Assembly (NCBI RefSeq): GCF_947242115.1
Contig: NC_074713.1
Span: 8,810,001-8,874,000 of the forward strand
Reading direction: 5' to 3'
Source: Biomphalaria glabrata
Taxonomy: Eukaryota; Mollusca; Gastropoda; Planorbidae
DNA: 64,000 nucleotides
Positions 10,354 through 31,387 of this stretch are shown piece by piece; position 1 is the first letter of the stretch; each line of letters opens with the position of its first letter. The notes under the pieces were generated by a model. That model did no database searches. It saw only the letters and a program-made list of their open reading frames with translations, and was not told where the DNA came from. Position numbers and translations under genes: made by a program.

Positions 10354-10689
10354 ATTTGAATCTGTGTTTTAAAAAATGTATGAATGCAAAATGTTACTAA
10401 TTAGTTGTAAATCTTGTATCTAAAACATGTAAACATTTTACAAACAAACTAAATATATTTCTTATTGATTAAGAAATGAAAAATAAACAAATTAAAATTT
10501 TATTTCATTTTGAGTAATTAATCTAAATAAAGGTGAAGTGAAATTCTTTACTAAAACATCATACATGCTTTAAATACTCTGTGGAACACTATTTAAAACC
10601 AGTCAAAACATGGGATTGTAAGAATAGGGTTACCAGATATCTGGCATCTGTACGTTTGTTATGGATGAATGGTGATCAAGTGAACCATT

Positions 10690-10765
10690 AATATATTATT
10701 ATTATATAAGCTCCTATTAATTATGATCAAAATAAAAACTATTAATTATGATCAAAATAAAAATT
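10690..10765. repeat. Two-copy tandem duplication of about 30 bases
   Basis: The phrase ATTAATTATGATCAAAATAA occurs twice in succession, separated only by short A-rich linkers. It is a small local duplication in the presumed 5' intron of YPEL5. Confidence 0.6.
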
Positions 10766-11316
10766 CATTGATTGTGTGTACTGAACAGGCCCACAAACCT
10801 AAGTTAAAAAGCACAAAAAAAAGGAGAGATTGAGTCCATGGTTATTGAGGGACATGGATGGAGTGATCAGTTCATTAAAGTTTGAAAGTTTCTCATCATT
10901 ATGGTTTGAAAATGGAACCTTATACTTATATATTTTTTAGAAGGATGTATTTCTGTAAATTAAACATGTTCAGTTATTTAAAAATATTTCTGTGACACAT
11001 GGGTATTTTGTCTTACAGACAAATACAGAAGTAAGATCAATTTTTTAAAATGCAACATTAAATTAGTAAAAAGTCTTACTTGACACTAAGATGAATAGTC
11101 GGAGATGAGACTTTTAATTACGATTGAATAATTGTCAAGGTTTAAAAGTTTGAATAATAATAACAATATCTTACATAAAGGTCTTGTATTACCATTGAAG
11201 GAGAAACTTTTCTTAAGTGCGCATTTCATGAAACAAGTTAAAACTTTATCAAAACAAAGTAAATATTCAAATATACAAATACTGTTCAAGTCAAATATTT
11301 TTGTGTTTGTACAAAG

Positions 11317-11594
11317 TTGCCTAGCAGTGTGGTATGTATTTTAGAATATCACGATGGTTCATGTTCAAAACCCATTGCTGTTTTCATTTTTTAAAAGAAC
11401 AACTATAACTTAGAAATTTAGGCCGCCTGAGTCCACCCAACTACAATGAGTACCTGACCTGGGGAAAAGTAAAGGCGGTTCGTCATTGTGCTGGCCACAA
11501 GACAACCTCATTAAACATGGACCACAGAAACAGATGACCTTTACATCATTTGCCCCATAGATCGCAAGGTCTCAAAGGGGAACTTTACTTTTTA
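11317..11594 (+). mobile_element. Mosaic SINE: family-B head joined to family-A body
   Basis: The first 75 bases (GCCTAGCAGTGTGGTATGT, then GGTTCATGTTCAAAACCC) match the head of the family-B SINE at 32738. From about 11420 the sequence is the family-A body (CCGCCTGAGTCCACCCAAC, GTAAAGGCGGTTCGTC), ending in the family-A terminus AAAGGGGAACTTTACTTTTT. Either two truncated copies lie end to end, or the copy is a real chimera made by template switching. Confidence 0.65.
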
Positions 11595-11664
11595 TACAAA
11601 GATAAAATACATTTTTAAGATTTTGTAAAACGTTAAATTTAGTAAGTTTTTTTTCTAACAATTC

Positions 11665-11830
11665 CTCTATTCAGCTTGCAAATTTATGTACTCAAAAATC
11701 TGGATGGGTGGGTGGATATGGTTCTTGAAAATGGCTCTAATAATTTTCCTAGAAATTTATAATTGATGTATTTCTTTGGGAAAAGTATTTCTTGCTATTT
11801 GGTGTTGTGGACGGTTGTTGACTTTTAGCA
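11665..11830 (+). repeat. Interspersed repeat C, copy 1
   Basis: The stretch from TTCAGCTTGCAAATTTATG through AATGGCTCTAATAATTTTCC to GACTTTTAGCATTTAAC aligns in order with 37490-37645 in symplekin intron 8. No coding motif or terminal repeat is seen, so the class is unknown. Confidence 0.55.
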
Positions 11831-12639
11831 TTTAACTGCTGTAGGTGTATTATATCTTAACTTGTATAACTTTAAACAATTTGAAGAACTTTGTGAACAA
11901 TACTAAATATAACTTTTAATACAATATAGGCAAATTTTAACTTGAGATGAAATGAAATAAATGTAGTAGACTTTAATAATAATATAAAATGGTATTCTGA
12001 ACAAAATCTAACTCACTACGAAGACAGATCTTTACAATCAGGCAATCTAGACTGTATAGCTTAACATCTTCCAAACTTTACCATAGAAACACACATACAC
12101 ACACCATTTAGCCACATTGGGAAAAACTTAAATTTAGTTTGATGACTGTTATAATTTTTCAAAGTAAAGAAAAAATTAGGTAAAATTTGTCTAGAGACTA
12201 TCTTTATCTTGAATAGACTACATCTTCTGGTATTTTCACATTTTCAAAACCGTTTAAGTTTAGAGTCAGTTTAAAAATTTAGATTAAGTGATAACGTCTT
12301 TGATTTGTCACTTCATGTTTAACACTACTTTAGATAGAATGACTCAAAAGTCTTACAAGAACAAAGAGCTTTATTTTAGGTTTCGAGGTTCACTTTTTTC
12401 TGAATGAATTCTTGTCTGACCTCTTTCTTTTAACACTTTTATTTTTATTATCTGATTAGACTGTATCGAATGTTTTCTGTTACAAACTAGATCTAGACAA
12501 ACTCTTTCTTAAATGGGCACATATAAATATTCCATAAATTATTAAATGAAGCTTACATACACCAAGTATTCTATAGATCTACGAGGAAAGAAGAAACGAT
12601 ATGCTGATGATACTGAATCACAAATCAATGATTGTGTGT
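11831..12639. other. AT-rich spacer upstream of the YPEL5/EHD1 promoter region
   Basis: No gene or repeat was recognised. It probably lies in the first intron of YPEL5. Confidence 0.35.
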
Positions 12640-12897
12640 AAAGAAAACAAAAACATTACCTTGACGTCAGCAATAGGCCTTCAAAGTTCAAGTTCAAAGT
12701 TCATAGGGAAAGGCGGAGCTTTGAGCATGCGCGTCAAAAGATGATAACACATTTCCTGTTCATTTGTCACAGACTGAGTAGGGAAGTGTGTACCATAAAT
12801 TCCATCTATCATCAAACAAAACATTACTTCAAAGGACTTTTATTATTGTTTTATTAGATCCATATTTTTCGTGTCAAGCATTCACGTTTAAACCACC
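12640..12897. promoter_or_regulatory. Probable shared head-to-head promoter of YPEL5 and EHD1
   Basis: This is the most GC-richer, CpG-containing patch between the two divergent genes. It has a perfect cAMP-response element TGACGTCA at 12662-12669 and an NRF1-like GCATGCGCGTC at 12726-12736. A minus-strand splice donor (exon end at 12660) fits a YPEL5 5' UTR exon, and the EHD1 ATG follows at 12898. EHD1 transcription would start somewhere near 12770-12850. The shared promoter is inference from spacing and motifs. Confidence 0.6.
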
Positions 12898-23352
<10,455 letters not shown>

Positions 23353-24545
23353 AGATTCTGTCAACCAAGAATTAATCTGCTGAACTTAAAATTTGCATTT
23401 GCAATGTTAAGCTACATATGAACCATGCACCTGCATAACAAATTTAAACGTCAATTAATAATAGATTGTCTGCAACTATTGTAGACCTTGATATATTCTG
23501 GTAAGGATTTAACAGCAAATTGTATATAAACTGTATTAAATACAATGTGCATTATATTTCTGTGTAACAAGCTAGGTCCCTTTAAAATGTGTTTAGAATT
23601 AGAAGATTGTATATATATATCTCTCTATATATAGCATAACTGTTTAGTTGAAATAAGAGCAGCATTATACATTGCATTGATGTCACTGATATTCTTAGTA
23701 TAGTTTTTGTTTATCTTTTAGTACCTCAGTTACAAGACTAATGAGTTTATCATAGTTTTAAAAGGGTGTGGGTTGTCATATATATATCAATTTAATAATT
23801 TAGTGATTATCATTTATTAGTCAAGATTTATAATTTTGTACAAAAAATAGTAAAACAAGTGCCTTGAAGCAAGGTATTTTTTTATTTTTTTTTATTAAAG
23901 CGCAACCAAAAGTATTAGTACTACTGGTATTGTCATTATTTTGGGAATTAGTCAGTGCTATTGTTTCAATTAAAATAAGGCATAGTGAAAATAAAATCAT
24001 TTCTTTATAATATTGTCTTCACTTGCATAATTCTACACCACATTCACTTTTCCAAGATTTTCATGTTTTTTACAAGTGTTAATACTTGTTGTTGTTTTTT
24101 TTTTAAATTATTAATTTTTTGGTCACTTTTTTTTTTAGTATACTTTGAAATATGTTTTTATATTACTTAGTTTCAAACGTTTATAAAGAAATTCTATTAA
24201 TTCTGCTTAAAAACATTATGAATTTTTTAAAATAATTTATGTGAAAAGATTTTTTTTTAAATTTATTTTATGGGGTGTCATAATTTTCTATCAGTTTCTG
24301 AAATGTCTTATCTCTAAATGATAATAAACACATTTCTGTTATAGTCTTGTAATCAGTTATTTTATGTTGATTCTTGATTCTGTATGGCGTTTATATTTAT
24401 TAACTTAGTATTGTGACTTTACTTTTGAAAAGTATTGCCTCTGTGATTTTTGTTTTACATTGCTGTATAGTTTATTTAGTTTTTCTTTAATGTGTGAGAA
24501 AAAATCCATGGAAAAGTAGTAGACAATAAAAATTATGTGAAGATT
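23353..24545 (+). other. EHD1 3' UTR
   Basis: The spacer follows the TAG stop at 23350-23352. AATAAA signals lie at about 24324 and at 24526-24531; the latter would give a 3' UTR of about 1.2 kb. It is AT-rich with ATTTA-type words. The exact end is not determined. Confidence 0.5.
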
Positions 24546-26699
24546 CTATTTGTTATTATTTTGATTTTATTTTTACATATATTATCAATTCAATTGAAAA
24601 GTAACCTTTTTTTTTAATCTTCAAATTAAAATAAGATTTTGTGTATGAAACAGACAACCATACAAGACTTTAAAAAAAAGTGCATTTTGTCCCCAAAAAG
24701 AAAATAAAACCTAGTGTAAACTGTTCATCAGCTACTGTAAACTGTTAGAAGAAATACAGTTTTCCAAAAAATGTATATGCATTTTACATAATCGTAAACT
24801 TGGTTTTTATTATAATTTTGAAAACTGATGTCCATTTTGATCCAGACACTGCTGACATCATGAAGCAATTCCCATGTTTAATGCCTTCTCTCAATCCAGT
24901 GACTGGTGCAGGTTTCATAGCGTACTCTTGGTGTTTTAGGTATCCTCATTAGAAAAGATTTGGTGATGAGTGGTCTGGTGAACAAAAACCCCTTGTCCAA
25001 TCCACCTGTTTACAATTATTTAAACTTGTGTTTACATATTTTGGGACACACTGTATATTCACAATTCATTGTCCAAAAAAAATTTGTGTGTGTGTGCTGA
25101 TTTACAGTAATATGACGCAATAATTTACAAACTACTTATTTCTTTTCCCTTTACTTGAATAATGCATGATGAAATAATTTTCTTCTTAAAAATGTATATA
25201 TTTTGAAATATTTTTTTTTATTTAAAATTGTGGTTTAGTCCAAAAGCACATTTGAGATGTGATCCAGCACAAGAATGTTTTGCTTACATTGCCCATCTAA
25301 CTAAACTTGTCTAGTGATGCTTGGTTCTTCACATAGTTAGAGTAACAAAACCTTTAGCATATTTTCTTTCAGTCCACAGTAAGTAACTTACTGTTGATAC
25401 ATTTGCAAGTTGAGCCAAATTTGTATTGAATATTAAAAATATTAAATTCTGGTCAGAATGGCTTAGTAAGTTAATCAGCCATGTTATAGGTGAGATAAAC
25501 CAGTGATTCATATTCTGCCTTTTAGAGTTTTACATACAACATGTTTTCTTTAGGGCTGGAATATACCATGGGCATACTCTAGACTATCCCATTATGGAGG
25601 CCATGAACTTTCAAGACTTTTATTATTGTACATATATTAGTAATAAATCATATAGTAAGCTCAAGAGTGTCAATTTTATTAAGTAATTTAGTAGAAGTGC
25701 AACAAAAAACAAACATGTTCATTTAATTGAATTATCTTTACAATCTTTTTAACTTTGCTTAACAAATAATATGTATGCCATTAATAATGGCCATATTGGG
25801 GGCTAAGTGTTTTAAAGGATTGTTATTGACTTCTATTAATAATCATTGCTTAATATAAATTTTTTTTAGAGTGTCCTTTTAACAGTGCAATAAAAACATA
25901 TTTATTGCTTCATTTTATTTCTGGATGTCATAATTGATAAACTTTTTTAAAATTGTTTTTTTCTATATCTTTAGTTAAATGTTACTGATTTTAAATTTAA
26001 TTAACAATATTAACAATTCATGGAATTGGGGAGTTTGAAAACCATGAAATAGAACCTACATTTTGACTGTCTCTATTTTTAATAGTAAGATACCCAGTAT
26101 CTCAATAATGTGTTTTTTAATTCTAATTGAAGAATGTTTCTTAAGACTCTTCAAAAGTACATTTTAAGCTAATCAATTCTTTCAAAAACAGAAAATGATT
26201 TCAAAGTATATATGAACATTATAGAATTGCTTTTTTTTTTTTCAATAATTATATCATTGTTAAAATATAATGAAAGAGTATATATTTCAACATAATCTAT
26301 CACTAGAAGACTTAGTTATCCATCATAAAAATCATTATATGCAAAAAACAACAAAAAAAGTATAATGTTTTGTGCATGTTTTGAAATTACCATTACATAG
26401 GACTAATTATTTTCTTTATAATTGTAAACAAATATTCATTTTGACCAATTCAATTTACGGTTGCCTTTCAATTGACTTTATGTGCTTCTCCAATAATATT
26501 TTTTTTTTAGTGCTCTGCTGTTCTGGGTTTATTTCAGATAATGGATTTATGTAGCAGCAACAAATTTCAAGCTAATTAACATAATATATTTTGTATAACA
26601 TGTCACTTCCAACTAGCTGAGTATGTTTTTTTTATAGTTGTATACTGCATCCATAATCCCATTGTATGCAATATCTATTAATTAATTTACTATTGTGTC
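24546..26699. other. Intergenic spacer, EHD1 to symplekin, part 1
   Basis: No gene, RNA or clear repeat family recognised. AT-rich. Confidence 0.4.
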
Positions 26700-26838
26700 C
26701 TTTACGGCTGACTGATCATATGGTATGTGCTCGAAGGTTCAAACCCTGTACTCCACTATCCTTAGGGATATTTGTGCTAGGGTATACTAATCTTTAATTC
26801 TGAAGGGAACATTCAAAACATGTAAAACAAATAAAAAA
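26700..26838 (+). mobile_element. SINE family B, degenerate copy
   Basis: The head GGTATGTGCTCGAAGGTTCA carries a box B-like GGTTCAAACCC, and the copy ends TCTGAAGGGAACATTC then ACATGTAAAACAAATAAAA. The end matches the family-B copy at 32738-32885. The tRNA origin is inferred from the box B. Confidence 0.65.
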
Positions 26839-28319
26839 TTTTAGTTGTTTTTTAAGCTCCCTGTTTGTAAATCCCTGAGAATACAATTACTAAGTCAAGT
26901 CAACAAGAAAGAATGTAAATGTGTAGGACAAGTTTAAATTAAATGATGATTAGAATAGTATAAAATGTGTATGTATAAATAGGTAGTTATCCATTTTTAC
27001 CCTCCCCTTTCTCTCTTTTGTTTCCTTTATTGCGATGCATAAACATCTAACTTATCTATTGGGATTACTTTTATCATAATAGATTGTGGTTTATTAATGG
27101 ATCATCCTAATGCTTTTTGATTCTGTGTTTCTGTTGTGTTTACCTGAGGCGCTTATCTTCATGCATGCTTAGCAGTTCTTGCACCAGTTGTAACAAACTT
27201 TTTTTTTGTTCTTGAATCAACATTCACTAGCATTACACCACATATGAAATATATTGAAAATATTTATTTTGTGATTTTTTTTCTTCTGGCATGTAAATGA
27301 ACAAAACAATAAAAATGATTATTCAATATGAACATCCTATTCAAGTCAATTTAAACATGTTTCCTATGATTAACAATGAAGTGCAATTATTGTTTCCTTG
27401 CACGGTGGTTTTAAAACCCATTGTGCTGAAGTCGCTTCTATGTGTATTCTTAGAATAAGTTTTTTATATTCTAACTTAATCAATAAGATTTCAATTGATG
27501 AAATCCTTAAATTCTTAGGTCAGCATCTCTCAGCCTTTTTTTTTGTTCCAATTATGTATGTAGGCTTATGAAATACTGTTTCCCCACTATAAAGGTTGTT
27601 TGTTTTTTTGTGTGCTCTAAAGAAGTATTTTCTTTCTTGTCTGAATACTTTAAGTCAAACTGTCATTAACTTCTGAAGATGCAGGACCCTTCAGGAACTA
27701 TGTACTCTTTTTTTTTTGTTTGTGTGTGCCCCCAATTTTAAGACTTTTTTTTTTTTCTGTCTTAAAAACTGTCAAGCTGTTGACATAAATGGGAATACAA
27801 CTATGTAGGATTTGGTCTATGCCAAAAGTCACTGGGAATTTTGTTAATTCATTACAGACATGTTTGTAGTGTGAGATGTACAATTCTAGATAGATCCTTA
27901 TTAAATAATATCACATCTCCCCTGATTGGTGCCAACTTGAAATTCTACTGTAGCAATATTTCATTGCTTGTGCTTTCTTTGGTTATGACTGTTTATCATT
28001 GGATGGTAAACATTGCCTGTATATACTCATACAAATAATAAAATACAATAATAAAAAAAAAGTTTTGATTTCGTTGTATATTTGAATGTATTTTTAACAA
28101 TAGATCAAGTCACATCGTTCAAACAATGAAACATGAAATACTGGTCTTTTCCCTTTGAAAAGGTTTTGGGAGTTAATCTCAAAAACCACTAAGACACTTG
28201 GATTCGAATGCAGTGCATTTCTATTTAGAGTAGAGAAAGAACCAAACAGAATTAAATACGACGATTACTTATAACGTTTTAGGAAAGTGACATGATACAC
28301 TAATGGGCCTAGATGTTTG
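26839..28319. other. Intergenic spacer, part 2
   Basis: No recognised gene or element; AT-rich. Confidence 0.35.
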
Positions 28320-28400
28320 ATTTCATTAGAAATGAAGTGGGTTGCCTGAATCAGCCAGGAAAACCAATGACTTTGCATAGCTTAAGGCTCATAAATTATC
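28320..28400 (+). mobile_element. Short LINE 3' fragment (family of 37973-38888)
   Basis: The phrase GGGTTGCCTGAATCAGCCAG followed by GAAAACCAATGACTTTG matches the C-terminal coding end of the LINE at 37973 ([14 protein letters not shown]). Only about 50-80 bases are recognisable. Confidence 0.6.
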
Positions 28401-30098
28401 TTCTCTTCATAGAATATATTAGGCCTATTTGGTGCTGGATTTATAACGCCCCCGCCCCCTCCTGTGATATAGTAAGTGTATGTGTTTTGAGTGGCCGGTA
28501 GAGCAGTGTGTGTGCCTGTGTATGAGATGACCAGTTGATCTTCATTGTACATGGTTGAGTGAACAGCATGGAAAGTGTGTAAGTTAGGACTGTGTGTAAA
28601 ATGGTGGGTGAGATTCATAACAAGATGGAGTGATGAGACCAACAAGAGACTAATAAAAATCAATGTGTTATTTGAGACTAATTGCTTTCCAATAGGCAAC
28701 TTAATCTAGAGCTTAGGCCCCAAAGCGGCAAGCCCCCAAAAATGGTTCCAGTGATATTTTCAATCATTCTTAAAAAAGATCAAAGGAAAAATTACCTATA
28801 TCGAAAAAAAAAAAAAAACTTAGGGCCTTATCAAGCCTAAAGCTGGTCCTGTGCCTATATTATAAGATACGATAAATCGAGAGCAACTTTAATGTGTTGA
28901 TAAAACAATTCAACTTTAATGCCGGTTAGTTCCCATATGCTATATTTCTAAAGGCCTACTAAAGAAATATGGGAAAAAATGTTATCTAATTATAAGTCCT
29001 ATAATATGTTTCTTCATTTCTTTGAAATTGCATTTTTGAACACATTTTGTCAATAGTAGAAGATACTTCAAGAGACTGATATTTTGTCCCGAATAAGCCT
29101 ACTTTGTTGTATGGAATATTACAGCAATGTTGTGCACAAAATACAGGTATGATTCAGCACAAGGGTTTCGAAAGAAGTTTTTGATTGTTGTGGGGCGCTT
29201 CTCTTGAGATGAGAAATATGATTTCAAAGCAATATTCAATTAAGTAATATTTCCATTGCAAGATCCATATTTTACATCGACATATTCGCAAAATTATTTT
29301 AAAGATTCCACGCGAACGGTGTAGGAGCAGAAGCAATAATAAAATTTCACGGACATTGTCTCCAAATCTATCGGAAGACAATCTGCAGTATTTTTATGAC
29401 ATTGTGTACGAGCAGCACAGCCAATACTTATAGGTCTCTTGCCGAATATTGGCACATATAATTGTATCATTAGGGAAACAATTTCACGTCTTTGTGGCTC
29501 AAAACCTCCGTGAACATTGTCACAAACTATAAGCTATCACTAACCTGCTTCTTTACTTCGTTCATTATAAAACGGGCAAAAGACGTCTGTTACATTTCCC
29601 TCACATTTGGTTCTTACCATGTGAGTTTTGGGTCATTCATTTTTCGAAGCGATTTCAGCATATGCCTACAAAAAAAAAATTGATCTAAAACTGTGATTAG
29701 ACCTATGGAAAACTGAGAAAAGCGATAAAAACTTCTGTGGCTGCTAGCTTGAACTTCTTTATCAGCTATTTCAATGTTGGAGAAGTAGGCCTACTTTGTG
29801 AAAGGCGTTAAAAGCTTCCAACTGCTAAGCGTTTTTATGACGATCTGCATTCAGGTGTTTGGTTCTATCTGCTCGTCCACCACGCATCAAAGGAGCACGA
29901 GAAGCGTCGAAATAAGGATCAAGACAGAGACACTGTAAGGCCTTAAATTTGAAGTTATAGTCATCAAAAGGCGATGCGCTAAATCAGATTTTTTGAAAAT
30001 AAAAGCTTGAAATTGATCGACTTTTTAGCATTGACTGTTCCGCCCGGACATTTTCATTTATAAAAAGCGTGACATAAGCGGTCCGTCTTAATCGGGAC
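28401..30098. other. Intergenic spacer, part 3
   Basis: No gene recognised. A 105-codon minus frame at 28382-28699 has no family features. Confidence 0.35.
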
Positions 30099-30103
30099 AT
30101 CTG

Positions 30104-30256
30104 TGTAGAATATTCGTATTACACAAATAACAATTTAACTAGTGTTTAAGATGGAAGACACCGCTTCTGTTTACCTAATAAATGGAGTTCCTAATATGTC
30201 TTACTAATTCCCTCTTAAACACTAGTTTGTTATTTGTGTAACACGAATATTCTACA
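30104..30256. mobile_element. MITE: 153-bp inverted-repeat element with 5-bp target duplication
   Basis: The two ends are near-perfect inverted repeats of about 45 bases: TGTAGAATATTCGTATTACA on the left, and TGTAATACGAATATTCTACA-like on the right with one difference. Short internal indels are present. The direct repeat ATCTG flanks it at 30099-30103 and 30257-30261. It has no coding capacity. Superfamily unknown; a cut-and-paste DNA transposon origin is inferred. Confidence 0.8.
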
Positions 30257-30598
30257 ATCTGGTCATGTGCACTTACGCTAACATTCGTGTGGAAGGCTCC
30301 CCAAAACACACGCGCATACTTTTCAACAGTAAATTTGAGTAGGCCTATATTATCACTTTTAAAATATTTTCCTCTTAAAATTCCCCCACCCTCGCCCTGA
30401 TGCAAACAAATTTGATATCGATATCAAATATGTATGCTGCTTTTCGACGGGTACCCCCTACCGACCACCACTTTCACTTTTCCGGCCCTTTTTATTATAC
30501 CTACAATGACAAAATTAACCCTTATCAAATATAATCATTACATATTAAACAGATAGAATTTTTTTTTCGAAACAGCATAGATCTTTATTTATTTTTTT

Positions 30599-30725
30599 CG
30601 TTCCATAAATGTGCTAGGACAAATGTGTACAAATGCTCCTTCTTCCATAGTGCTACTTGGAAAGGGTTGACTGAGCCAGCCAGGAAAACCAATTTTAATG
30701 ACTTGGCAGAATTTCAGTTAATTTA
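30599..30725 (+). mobile_element. LINE 3' fragment (family of 37973-38888)
   Basis: GTGCTAGGACAAATGTGTAC through CTCCTTCTTCC and GAGCCAGCCAGGAAAACCAA to GACTTGGCAGAATTTCAG matches the last coding 120 bases of the LINE at 37973. It is diverged and 5'-truncated. Confidence 0.75.
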
Positions 30726-30769
30726 GTTAATTATATATAGAACTAGCTCTAACTATAGATAATATAATA

Positions 30770-31387
30770 TTGGCCTCGATCTACTAGGCCTACATCTAGT
30801 CTAAATCTATATCTTGATATAGGATAGATCTAATATGGATCTAGATATAAGTCGATTTGGGTTTTGCTAGCAGATCCAGGCAACAATTTAGATCTAAATC
30901 TATATATATCTATAGACCTTTATATCCCATCTAGAGATCTAGAATTGCGCGCTTTGTTAGTTATTGTATTTGTGTGTTATGATTTATAAATTAGGGCATG
31001 AATGGCAATTTATTTATTTTTTAAAATTATGCAGCGAATTTAAAAAAAATATGTATATATATATATATATATATATATCTTGGATCTAAATTTAAATGTC
31101 TCAAGAAGATTTAACAAAAATTTGTACTTATAAGAAAATATTTGTACATCGAGATAGTTATGTATCTTACATTTGGCCTTTCTTGTTTTTAATATGATTC
31201 TGTTTTGGAAGACAAATTAACTGGGTCAAAATTTCAAGATGGCTGAATAGCTAGATGTCTCACATCAGCATGGCAGTTGTTATTTTTATCTAAATGTCCC
31301 ATGAGCAGTACCCTTGCCCCACATGTTAATAGATTAATTCGATGCCAATAGAGTTAAATCATACTGTAATCTATCTAGTTGTCTTAA
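30770..31387. repeat. TCTAGA/AGATCT-rich spacer with a short (TA)n, upstream of symplekin
   Basis: Dense AGATCTA/TCTAGA words at 30770-30960, then (AT)n at about 31050-31078. The symplekin promoter must lie here or just before 31388, but I see no convincing core element. Confidence 0.45.

Noticed and set aside
28382-28699. 105-codon minus frame between EHD1 and symplekin
   Set aside because: Overlaps a LINE remnant and has no family features.
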